From CAZBQG01 sp964493945 (lineage in GTDB: Bacteria; Pseudomonadota; Alphaproteobacteria; Rhodospirillales; UBA2165), in NCBI GenBank assembly GCA_964493945.1, contig CAZBQG010000217.1:1-7754 (forward strand): a DNA stretch of 7,754 bases. Reading direction: 5' to 3'. Positions 1 to 6,415 of this stretch are shown here, in pieces; positions within the stretch are counted from its first letter, which is position 1; the number at the start of each line of letters is the position of its first letter. A program made the position numbers and the translations under genes. The notes beneath the pieces are model-generated. The model searched no databases. It saw only the letters and a list, made by a program, of their open reading frames with translations, and was not told where the DNA came from.

Positions 1-43
1 TATGCATTGCCGCTATTGTTATCTTCTATCTGAATTAATGAGC

Positions 44-62
44 CCTGACCCTAGGGGACAGG
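44..62 (-). terminator. weak GC-rich hairpin after the lyase gene
   Basis: Positions 44-47 (CCTG) pair with 59-62 (CAGG). After an A-A mismatch, 49-51 (CCC) pair with 55-57 (GGG) around a 3-base loop. The hairpin starts a few bases past the stop codon of the leftward operon, where a terminator is expected. On the minus strand it is followed by a mixed AT-rich stretch, not a clear U-tract, so intrinsic termination is only a possibility. I see nothing else in positions 1-68. Confidence 0.25.
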
Positions 63-68
63 CGGGGC

Positions 69-929
69 CTATTCCTCCAACATCTCCTTGATCGCCAGTA
101 TACGGCGCATGGATACGAGGACCGGTTTTTCGATCATTTTGCCGTCCAGCACGGCCAGGCCGCCGCCCGCTTCATCAAAGGCGGCAAGGACGCGCCTGGC
201 AGTTTCGATTTCGTCGGCGCTGGGGGTGAAGGCCTGCTGGATGGCGGGGAGTTGCTTTGGATGAATGGCGCTCTTTCCGGTCATGCCGAGAGCGGCGCTG
301 CGGGAGGCTTCCAGCTCCAGCCCCGCCATATCCTCCAGATCCAGGCGGGGCGCGTCGATTAGATCGATCCCGGCACTTGCAGCGGCGTGGACCAGACGGG
401 TGCGGGCGTAAAATAGGGCGTCCCAAATGGGCTCGACGCGAAGCTCGGCGGCCATATCGATGCCGCCGAACAATATGGAATCCAGGCGGGGACTGGATTT
501 GGTGATCTCGTGACAGGCCTCCAGCCCCGCATTGGTTTCGATGAGAAGGTGAATGTGCAAAGCCGAGCCTTCACTTTCCAGCAATTCATCCAGCATCTTG
601 ATTTCAGCGGCACTGCCGACCTTGGGCAGCATCACGCCGTCGGGCGGCGCCTTGCAGTCCAGCAATGCCAGCATATCGGCCAGCCCCTGGCGGGTGCCCA
701 GCCCATTGACGCGTACCAGGATTTCGCTTTTTCCCATATCCGGCTGGGCAGACAGCATGTTCATGCAATCGGCGCGCGCCTGTTCTTTTTTTTGCAAGGC
801 GACGGCGTCTTCCAGATCGATGCAGATCACATCGGGGCCGGCCTTGACGGCTTTCGGGAACATCTCCAGCCGGGCCGCGGGGACGAACAGAAGGCTCCGG
901 CGGGGCCGGATGTTTTGGGTATTGGGCAT
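69..929 (-). CDS. HpcH/HpaI (CitE-like) CoA-ester lyase
   Basis: The 286-residue protein belongs to the CitE/malyl-CoA lyase family of Mg-dependent TIM-barrel enzymes, which cleave beta-hydroxyacyl-CoA thioesters such as malyl-, beta-methylmalyl- or citramalyl-CoA. The family signature is complete: RRSLLFVPA near the N-terminus, DLEDAV at 38-43, the CoA/substrate Arg in LVRVNG (R73), MLPKV at 100-104, the metal ligand Glu in IETNAG (E131), the Asp in GGIDMA (D158), and GKSAIHPKQ at 218-226. I start at the ATG at 929 because AGGA lies 7 bases upstream. A TTG at 935 is in frame but sits only 1-2 bases from that AGGA. The length is normal for single-domain members. It is the last gene of the leftward operon, 2 bases after the B12-binding gene, so it probably cleaves a product downstream of the mutase. 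The exact substrate cannot be read from sequence. The stop codon is TAG. Confidence 0.9.
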   Translation of the reverse strand: MPNTQNIRPRRSLLFVPAARLEMFPKAVKAGPDVICIDLEDAVALQKKEQARADCMNMLSAQPDMGKSEILVRVNGLGTRQGLADMLALLDCKAPPDGVMLPKVGSAAEIKMLDELLESEGSALHIHLLIETNAGLEACHEITKSSPRLDSILFGGIDMAAELRVEPIWDALFYARTRLVHAAASAGIDLIDAPRLDLEDMAGLELEASRSAALGMTGKSAIHPKQLPAIQQAFTPSADEIETARRVLAAFDEAGGGLAVLDGKMIEKPVLVSMRRILAIKEMLEE

Positions 930-931
930 GA

Positions 932-1333
932 TCAATTCCTGGGTCCGAGGGTTTCCAAATATTCCAAGATAGCGTCCCCCGAACTGCCCGGCGGAAAGAT
1001 TTTGGCCACACCCTTGGCCAACAGCCGTTCCACCTGACCCGGCGGCACATGGCCGCCGCAGATGACCGGCACATCGCCCAAGTGCTTTTCCGCAACCAGA
1101 TCCATCAAATCTTCGATGAGGGCGAAGTTTGACGCGTGGGAGCTGATGCCGATGGCGTCCACATCTTCCTGCAGGGCCGCATTGACGATCATCCCGGGCG
1201 TTTGATTGACCCCCAGATAGACCACTTCGTGGCCCCCATCCCTGAGAAATGTGGCGACCACCTCGGCACCCGTCGTGTGGCTGTCCAGCCCGATCATGGA
1301 GACGATGATTTTTATTCCTTTGTCCCGGCTCAT
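932..1333 (-). CDS. B12-binding small subunit of acyl-CoA mutase
   Basis: This 133-residue protein is a stand-alone cobalamin-binding domain like the C-terminal domain of methylmalonyl-CoA mutase and the small subunits of two-part mutases (HcmB, IcmB type). The base-off/His-on motif DxHxxG is present as D17-S-H19-T-T-G22, so H19 should ligate cobalt from below. The nucleotide-tail pocket follows as GISSH (62-66), where families usually have SxL, and CGGHVPP (92-98). A Rossmann-like alternation of beta strands and helices fills the full length. The ATG is 4 bases after the large-subunit stop codon; the ribosome-binding site ahead of it is weak, so translation probably depends on coupling. It must pair with the large subunit to make an active adenosylcobalamin mutase. 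The Leu-to-His change in the SxL-like motif is mildly unusual. The family is secure and the partner assignment rests on adjacency. Confidence 0.93.
   Translation of the reverse strand: MSRDKGIKIIVSMIGLDSHTTGAEVVATFLRDGGHEVVYLGVNQTPGMIVNAALQEDVDAIGISSHASNFALIEDLMDLVAEKHLGDVPVICGGHVPPGQVERLLAKGVAKIFPPGSSGDAILEYLETLGPRN
937..940 (-). promoter_or_regulatory. AGGA ribosome-binding site that decides the lyase start
   Basis: AGGA on the minus strand is 7 bases from the ATG at 929 but only about 1-2 bases from the in-frame TTG at 935. This favours the ATG as the true lyase start. Confidence 0.6.
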
Positions 1334-1337
1334 GATA

Positions 1338-2963
1338 TCAGCCCAGATCGAAGGGGCATTTGATCATATTGAAGGGATCATAATCCAGACCCCTGGCCTG
1401 ACGGATGACCCCCATGATCTCGCCGGATGTGCCATAGGCTTTGACCGCTTCGATGATGGGTTCCATCAGATTGAACCGGTCCCCCTTTTGCGCATCAGCG
1501 TATAGCGCCGCCATAGCCGCCCCCAGCTCGTCCATATCGCGGGTTTTTTTCCATTCCACCATGCGCCGGGTGATGGCGTCCGACGAGCTGGCCTCCAGCT
1601 CCTGCACCGGTATCTGGAACATTTCATCCTCTTCTTCTGACAAGGCTAGATGATTGACGCCGACGACGAGCTGCTCTTTGTTGTTCAATTCCCGGAATTT
1701 GATATTGGCCTCTTCTTTCAGCATGGCCTGGATATGTCCTTTTTCGACGGCCGCCGCCAACCCGCCCAGATCATCCACTTCCTTGAGCACCTCGTAAGCA
1801 GCCGCCTCCACCTCGTTGGTCAGGGCTTCGACGAAATAGGAGCCGGCCAGGGGATCGACCACCTCGGCGACGCCCGTTTCCTCGGCGACGATATGCTGTG
1901 TGTTGAGCGATATGCGTGCCGCCAGGGCGGACGGCTCGGCATAGGCATTGTCCAGGGTGGCGTTGTCCAGCGCCGTGCAGCCGACCATGGTGCCGGCCAG
2001 GGTCTGAATGGCACAACGGGCCACATTATTAAGAGGCTGCTGGTAGGTCATGGTCCGCCCCGATGTGTGAACGGCGATGAGCAACTGGCAGGCTTTTTCA
2101 CTTTTTGCGTCGAAATGCTCCTTTGCCATTCTGGCCCACATGCGCCTAAGCGCACGTACTTTGGCGATTTCCTCGAAAAAGCGGGACCCGATGCTGACCA
2201 GTTGATAGGGAACCCGCACTACGTCTTCGAAATCCAACCCACGTTCTTCAACCAGACGCGAGCAAATTTCCTTGAGCATGGACAGTTCCATGGCCAGGGC
2301 CTGGGCGTTGTTGCCGCCCGACTCCTGGAAATGCTGGCCCACCAGACCGCTGCGCATACGGATTTTGTTGCGCACCACATATTCGGCGGAATCCAAAAAC
2401 AGCTTCATGTTCAGATCGAAGGGCTGCACGTCGGTTTGGCCAAACACATTGCCGAAGGGGGATTCGGTGACGCTGCCATGAATTTCAGTCATGGGGATTC
2501 CCCGTTTTTCGGCCAAGGCCACCACATAGGCCAGACGCAATGTGGATGGCGCCGAACAGCCCAGCAGGGTGATGGATTGACCGGTCAGGGGGATGTCTTC
2601 CATCAATTCCTCGAATTCCAGCAAGGACGATCCGGGCCAGCCCAGCACACCATTTTCCCGCCCGGCCAGGGGATGATCCGCATCCATGCACGAAGACGAT
2701 ACCCGGTCATGAATGACGCAGATGCCGCCCAATTGCCCCATTTCCCGGTATTCCTTCAAAACCTTGTTGGCGTCTTTTGACGAACCCAGCCCCGCCGTCA
2801 TGCGCCGGGTCCACATGCGCGACCGGTAGCCCTCCGCATGGTAGCCCCGCGTATAGGGAAACTGCCCGGGGTCGCCCAAATCCCGGTCATATTCCACCTC
2901 TTCCACATCGCCCGGCCCATAGGCCGGCTTGATCTGGTATCCGTAATCGGTTGCGTATTTCAT
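1338..2963 (-). CDS. acyl-CoA mutase large subunit, divergent methylmalonyl-CoA-mutase type
   Basis: The 541-residue protein is the substrate-binding TIM-barrel subunit of a B12-dependent acyl-CoA mutase, which moves the CoA-thioester group between adjacent carbons by radical chemistry. Family landmarks are FPYTRGYHAEGYRSRMWT (35-52), IPLTGQS (124-130), QHFQESGG (210-217), the Asn-containing NNVAR (312-316), ARISLNTQHIVAEETG (349-364) and VVDPLAGSYFVEALT (368-382). By hand alignment to Propionibacterium methylmalonyl-CoA mutase, His244 is kept (H211). Tyr89 becomes T56, Gln197 becomes T166, Arg207 becomes Q176 (one-residue gap nearby), Thr166 becomes L134 and Gln330 becomes H299. Gln at the Arg207 position also occurs in isobutyryl- and 2-hydroxyisobutyryl-CoA mutases. 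It lacks a B12 domain, which is encoded by the next gene. An AAAGGAG at 2969-2975 precedes the ATG by 5 bases, and the ATG overlaps the ligase stop as ATGA. The family is certain; the substrate is unknown and probably not methylmalonyl-CoA. Confidence 0.93.
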   Translation of the reverse strand: MKYATDYGYQIKPAYGPGDVEEVEYDRDLGDPGQFPYTRGYHAEGYRSRMWTRRMTAGLGSSKDANKVLKEYREMGQLGGICVIHDRVSSSCMDADHPLAGRENGVLGWPGSSLLEFEELMEDIPLTGQSITLLGCSAPSTLRLAYVVALAEKRGIPMTEIHGSVTESPFGNVFGQTDVQPFDLNMKLFLDSAEYVVRNKIRMRSGLVGQHFQESGGNNAQALAMELSMLKEICSRLVEERGLDFEDVVRVPYQLVSIGSRFFEEIAKVRALRRMWARMAKEHFDAKSEKACQLLIAVHTSGRTMTYQQPLNNVARCAIQTLAGTMVGCTALDNATLDNAYAEPSALAARISLNTQHIVAEETGVAEVVDPLAGSYFVEALTNEVEAAAYEVLKEVDDLGGLAAAVEKGHIQAMLKEEANIKFRELNNKEQLVVGVNHLALSEEEDEMFQIPVQELEASSSDAITRRMVEWKKTRDMDELGAAMAALYADAQKGDRFNLMEPIIEAVKAYGTSGEIMGVIRQARGLDYDPFNMIKCPFDLG

Positions 2964-4354
2964 GATTGCTCCTTTAAGAGGACGCGCTTGGCCTTGGCTT
3001 CATAGCGGGGCAAGGTACCCATGGGGTGGCATTCGACGGGCACCTTGAGGCCCAGGCGCGCCGCCAGGCTGGAGGTCACCTGATCGGCCAGATCATCGGG
3101 ATCAACGTTATGGCCGGGCTCGTTTTCGATGGCGACGCTGACCGTTTTGGGCGCGCCACCGATGCTGTCCACATAGATTTGCCAGGCTTCCTTGACCGTA
3201 CCGGGGGTGGCGGCGATGACGTCTTCGATTTGCGACGGGAAGACAATAACACCCCGCACCTTGAGCATATCATCCGAGCGCCCGATGATCCCGCCGATCA
3301 GCGGCAGGCCCGCCCGCCCGCAGGGGCAACCGTAGGGCTGATCCGAAAGGCGCACCAGATCATGGGTCCGCCAGCGCACCACGGGCGATGCTTCCTTATC
3401 CAGTGTGGTGATGACGATCTCCCCCACTTCGCCCGGCGCCACGGGTTTGAGGGTCTGGGGGTCGAGGATTTCGCTGATCACCGTATCTTCATTGAGGAGA
3501 TGCATCTTGTCGGCGTCATGGGAGTAGGGGCAGGCCGAGCCCAGATTGGGCCCACCCGATTCCGTGGTGCCGTAATTGTTATAGGCCTTGAAGCCCGCCG
3601 GCATTTCCGCTTCCAACTGATTGCGGAAGCTCTTGGACACGCCCTGGCCGCCGGTCAGCGCGATGCGTAATTTCCAGTCTTTTTTGGGATCGATGCCGGC
3701 CTCCCTGGCCACTTGCACTAAATGCGTCAGAAAAAGCGGCGAGGCGGCGGCCACCTCCCAGGCCTGATCGCGCAGCCACTGGACCACGGTCTCGGATCGC
3801 CCCGGGCCCACCGGGAAGCAGGTGGCCCCCAGTTTTTCCAGCCCCAGTTCGTGGGCCGGGCCGCCGATCCAAAGCCCATAGCCGTAACCCTGATAGACCC
3901 GGTCGCCGGGCTCAACACCGATGCAGCGGAGCATGCGGGATACCTGCACGGCCAGCAATTGATGCAGGTCGCGTTCCGTGAAGCCGAACATGACCGGCAG
4001 GCCGGTGGTCCCGGAGGTTGCGAAAAAGCGCCGCACCTGGGTCGGGTCCACGCTCAGCATGGGCCAGGGATAGCGTTCCCGGAGGTCGGATTTTTCCAAC
4101 ATGGGTGCGCTGACCAAGCCATCATTGGCGGCCAGATCGCCGGGCTTCATCCCGGCGCCTCTGAAATGTTCACACCAGTCGGGCGAGGTGGCCAGTCTTT
4201 CGCCCATGGCCGCCAGCTTGCGGGCCTGAATGGCCAGGATTGCGTCCCGGTCCAGGCGCTCGACTTCAGGGTGCTGCATCATGTCGCCCAACCTCCCCAA
4301 GTTGTTCCGGACGGGTGCCCGGTCCGGCTTTTCGCCCCAAGAAAACCATGTCAC
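2960..4354 (-). CDS. phenylacetate-CoA-ligase-type (PaaK-like) acyl-CoA ligase
   Basis: The 464-residue protein is an adenylate-forming enzyme of the PaaK subfamily, which makes a CoA thioester from a carboxylic acid, ATP and CoA in the cytosol. Visible motifs are the P-loop ATSGTTGLP (112-120), the A5 motif YGTTES (261-266), RTHDLVRL (329-336), a CPCGR element (343-347) typical of PaaK enzymes, the hinge GRSDDMLKVRG (358-368), and a C-terminal PRYEAKAKRV with the expected catalytic Lys (K454). The length fits the family. The start is a GTG with GGGAG only 3 bases upstream; the nearby ATG at 4356 is out of frame and runs straight into TGA. It is the first gene of the leftward operon and overlaps the mutase by 4 bases, so it most likely supplies the mutase substrate. 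Aromatic specificity should not be assumed: PaaK-type ligases activate varied acids. Confidence 0.92.
   Translation of the reverse strand: MTWFSWGEKPDRAPVRNNLGRLGDMMQHPEVERLDRDAILAIQARKLAAMGERLATSPDWCEHFRGAGMKPGDLAANDGLVSAPMLEKSDLRERYPWPMLSVDPTQVRRFFATSGTTGLPVMFGFTERDLHQLLAVQVSRMLRCIGVEPGDRVYQGYGYGLWIGGPAHELGLEKLGATCFPVGPGRSETVVQWLRDQAWEVAAASPLFLTHLVQVAREAGIDPKKDWKLRIALTGGQGVSKSFRNQLEAEMPAGFKAYNNYGTTESGGPNLGSACPYSHDADKMHLLNEDTVISEILDPQTLKPVAPGEVGEIVITTLDKEASPVVRWRTHDLVRLSDQPYGCPCGRAGLPLIGGIIGRSDDMLKVRGVIVFPSQIEDVIAATPGTVKEAWQIYVDSIGGAPKTVSVAIENEPGHNVDPDDLADQVTSSLAARLGLKVPVECHPMGTLPRYEAKAKRVLLKEQS
2969..2975 (-). promoter_or_regulatory. strong Shine-Dalgarno for the mutase large subunit
   Basis: AAAGGAG on the minus strand, 5 bases before the mutase ATG, lies inside the last codons of the ligase gene. 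It fixes the mutase start and suggests efficient translation independent of pure re-initiation. Confidence 0.8.
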
Positions 4355-4372
4355 ATGCTCCCAGTCAATATT

Positions 4373-4392
4373 TTTCTAATTGACATTAGATT
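4373..4392. promoter_or_regulatory. operator-like palindrome O1
   Basis: The site is TTTCTAAT, spacer TGAC, then ATTAGATT: an 8-4-8 inverted repeat matching the half-site ATTAGAAT at 7 of 8 positions on each side. It lies between divergent genes, next to one encoding a TetR-type DNA-binding domain, and contains the -35 box of the rightward promoter. Binding by the TetR domain is inferred from size, symmetry and position. Confidence 0.72.
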
Positions 4393-4409
4393 CTATTAAT
4401 CATTAGAAT
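4380..4409 (+). promoter_or_regulatory. sigma-70-like promoter for the tetR-meaB operon
   Basis: TTGACA at 4380-4385 matches the -35 consensus fully. After 18 bp, TAGAAT at 4404-4409 matches 5 of 6 bases of the -10 consensus. Transcription should start near 4416-4417, at or one base before the ATG, giving a leaderless message. I saw no comparably good promoter for the leftward ligase operon in the same gap. Confidence 0.7.
4390..4409. promoter_or_regulatory. operator-like palindrome O2
   Basis: The site is ATTCTATT, spacer AATC, then ATTAGAAT: the same 8-4-8 design as O1, with 7 of 8 and 8 of 8 half-site matches. Its centre is 17 bp from the centre of O1 and the two overlap by 3 bp. The right half contains the -10 box of the rightward promoter, so occupancy should block RNA polymerase. 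Confidence 0.72.
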
Positions 4410-4416
4410 TTTGCAA

Positions 4417-5994
4417 ATGAAAGCCAGCACCGTCAAACCACAAAGTAAATCGGAAAAGACCCGGCTGCGCATCCTGGATGGGGCGGCCAGGACCTTCCGG
4501 GACAAGGGCTACGGGGCGACCCGCCTGACTGATATCGCCAGTGCCGCCCATATCCAGGCCGGCAGCCTTTATTATCACTTCGATTCCAAGGAACAAATGC
4601 TGGATGAGGTCCTGGCCCGCGGCCATGGAAGGGTTTTCGACGGGGTGCGCGGGCGCATCAAGGAATTAGGCGGCAGGGCCAGTTACCGCGAAAGACTGCG
4701 TGCCGCCATCCGGGTCCATCTGGAAACCAATCTGGAACATGATGATTATGCCGCGGCTAATCTTCGTTTACATAACCAGATACCGCCATCCATCCGGCGG
4801 CGCCATATCGGCAAGCACCGCGCCTATGCCGCCTATTGGCAGGAGCTTTTGGAAGACGCCCAGGCGGCCGGCGAAATCGGTGCGGGCGTCGATGTTTCCC
4901 TGGCCCGGCTGAACCTGTTCGGCATGATGAACTGGGCCATGGAATGGTACCGGCCCGGCCGCCTGCCCGTTGGGGAGTTGGCCGAAAATATGTGCCGCAC
5001 ATTTTTCGATGGGATCGGGCAGGATAAATTTTCCGGCGGGTTGGCTCCCTCCGCCCAGGACCCCGCCGACATGGATGAGATCATGACCCGGTTGGGCCGC
5101 GGCGATGTGCGGGCTTGCGCCCGTCTGATCAGCCGCATCGAGCGCGGCGAGGATCTGACCCCCCTGTTGCAAGCCCTTTACCATAAAAACAATCACGCCA
5201 GTTGCATCGGCGTCACCGGACCGCCTGGTGCGGGCAAAAGCAGCCTGATCAGCCGCCTGGTGGGGATTTGGCGGGGGCGGGGATTGAGCGTTGCCATTTT
5301 GGCCGTCGACCCTTCCAGCCCGATCACCGGCGGCGCCCTGTTAGGTGACCGGTTGCGCATGGGTGAACATGGTGTGGATGAGGGGGTCTTCATCCGCTCC
5401 ATGGCCGCCAGGGGGGAATTGGGTGGCCTGGCCAAGGCGGCAGGGGATGCGCTCACCGTCCTCCAGGCCATGGACTGGGACATGATTTTGATCGAGACCG
5501 TGGGTGTGGGGCAAAACGAAACCAGGATCATGGACCATGCGTCAATTTCGATCCTGTTGCAGACGCCCATGGGCGGCGATGAGGTTCAGGCCGGCAAGGC
5601 GGGCGTCACCGAAATCGCCGATTTAATCGTTGTCAATAAAAGCGATCATCCGGATGCGGACCAGACTGTCAGGCAGCTAAAAGACATGATCAGCCTTGGC
5701 CAAAGCCTCAACCCGGAGCGGCGCTGGCAGCCGCCGGTAATCAAGACCAATGCGCTTAAGGGCGAAGGCGCCGGGGAGCTGGCCGATCAGATTGAGCGCT
5801 TTTTTGATCATTTGGCGGCCCACCCCGAAGAGCATCTCGAAAGGCAACGCCTTCAGGCCCGCCGGCAGGCGGGCTTCATCCTCCATGAACTTCTGGAACG
5901 GCGCCTGGTGGCGCCGGCGGCAGAGATTGACCGGCTTACCCGAGGGGAAGGCGATCCATATGAATTGGCCTGGGAGATATATGGCAAGGGGTGA
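4417..5994 (+). CDS. TetR-family regulator fused to MeaB/ArgK-type GTPase
   Basis: The 525-residue protein has two complete halves. Residues about 14-60 form a TetR helix-turn-helix (ARTFRDKGYGATRLTDIA ... GSLYYHF), and a ligand-binding helical domain runs to about 205, ending in a KstR2-like MNWAMEWYRPG stretch. A Pro/Ala-rich linker of about 15 residues leads to a MeaB G-domain: P-loop GPPGAGKSS (268-276), AVDPSSPITGGALLGDR (296-312), ETVGVGQNE (360-368) and NKSD (407-410), followed by the C-terminal helical extension of this family. MeaB GTPases load and protect B12 acyl-CoA mutases, and the divergent operon encodes one. The ATG at 4417 is chosen over a TTG at 4411 because the promoter predicts a start there; no Shine-Dalgarno is visible. 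Probable roles are autoregulation, control of the divergent operon through the two palindromes, and chaperoning the mutase. The fusion is clear from the frame; the regulatory link is inferred. Confidence 0.92.
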   Translation: MKASTVKPQSKSEKTRLRILDGAARTFRDKGYGATRLTDIASAAHIQAGSLYYHFDSKEQMLDEVLARGHGRVFDGVRGRIKELGGRASYRERLRAAIRVHLETNLEHDDYAAANLRLHNQIPPSIRRRHIGKHRAYAAYWQELLEDAQAAGEIGAGVDVSLARLNLFGMMNWAMEWYRPGRLPVGELAENMCRTFFDGIGQDKFSGGLAPSAQDPADMDEIMTRLGRGDVRACARLISRIERGEDLTPLLQALYHKNNHASCIGVTGPPGAGKSSLISRLVGIWRGRGLSVAILAVDPSSPITGGALLGDRLRMGEHGVDEGVFIRSMAARGELGGLAKAAGDALTVLQAMDWDMILIETVGVGQNETRIMDHASISILLQTPMGGDEVQAGKAGVTEIADLIVVNKSDHPDADQTVRQLKDMISLGQSLNPERRWQPPVIKTNALKGEGAGELADQIERFFDHLAAHPEEHLERQRLQARRQAGFILHELLERRLVAPAAEIDRLTRGEGDPYELAWEIYGKG

Positions 5995-6015
5995 TATATT
6001 TAACCGGGATCATTT

Positions 6016-6022
6016 GAGAGGA
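6016..6022 (+). promoter_or_regulatory. Shine-Dalgarno for the ABM-like gene
   Basis: GAGAGGA lies 7 bases before the ATG at 6030. The 35-base gap after the fusion gene shows no promoter, so the gene is probably co-transcribed with it. Confidence 0.65.
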
Positions 6023-6029
6023 TAAAAAA

Positions 6030-6415
6030 ATGGCCATGGAACCGCTGGGGATTAAGGGCAACTTCTTTCACATCTATGATTTCCGCGTGAAGCCGGGCAT
6101 GGGAGAGAAGTTCATCGAGATGTTTAACGAATGGGATTATTCGGACGACAATCCCATGCACAAATCACCGGCCCAGGTGAAGGACGGAACGCTCTGCCGT
6201 GATCTGGAGGATGAGGATCATTTCTATGTGATCGGCGAATGGGCCGATATCGAAGCCCACCGCGCCATCCAAAAAACATCAAGCGCCCGGAAAAAAGCTT
6301 CGTCGATTTGATACTCTTTGAAGAGGGCCAGAAATTTGCGCCCCTCTGGGCCGAGGTGGTTTCCGCCACGCCGCAACACATCCTAGATAAGGCGGCGGCC
6401 GGGCGGGACGGGTGA
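6030..6415 (+). pseudogene. small ABM-like (dimeric alpha-beta barrel) protein, frameshifted
   Basis: The intact form would be about 128 residues. The N-terminal part (NFFHIYDFRVKPGMGEKF ... YVIGEWADIEAHRAI) resembles antibiotic-biosynthesis-monooxygenase-fold proteins, a fold used for small oxygenases, isomerases and orphan proteins. The original frame stops early at 6309-6311 (93 residues). The frame one base back stays open from the A-runs to TGA at 6413-6415 and reads naturally: FVDLILFEEGQKFAPLW and onward. That second stop overlaps the GTG of the next gene as GTGA, which supports it as the authentic end. One base is therefore missing, most likely in the six-A run at 6271-6276 (giving NIKRPEKS before FVDL) or the six-A run at 6291-6296. 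It may be a true pseudogene, a homopolymer sequencing error or, less likely, programmed -1 frameshifting. The function is unknown. Confidence 0.75.

Noticed and set aside
510..1037. Plus-strand open frame opposite the lyase and B12-binding genes
   Set aside because: It is an antisense shadow of two well-supported genes and has no family features.
2403..2405. Lys187 of the mutase as a replacement for substrate-binding Arg207
   Set aside because: Residue counting shows Lys187 aligns with the Arg of the PSMR motif (about position 219 in the Propionibacterium enzyme). The Arg207 position falls near Gln176.
1650..2780. Long plus-strand open frame (376 codons) opposite the mutase gene
   Set aside because: Its translation is rich in Gly, His and Gln with no recognisable motif, and it lies fully antisense to a clearly conserved enzyme. 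It is a high-GC shadow frame.
4354..4356. Upstream ATG (minus strand) as the ligase start
   Set aside because: It is out of frame with the ligase and is followed immediately by TGA. The GTG at 4354 is the only reasonable nearby start.
3722..4399. Plus-strand open frame (225 codons) opposite the ligase and running into the control region
   Set aside because: It is antisense to conserved PaaK motifs, has no ribosome-binding site and no recognisable domain.
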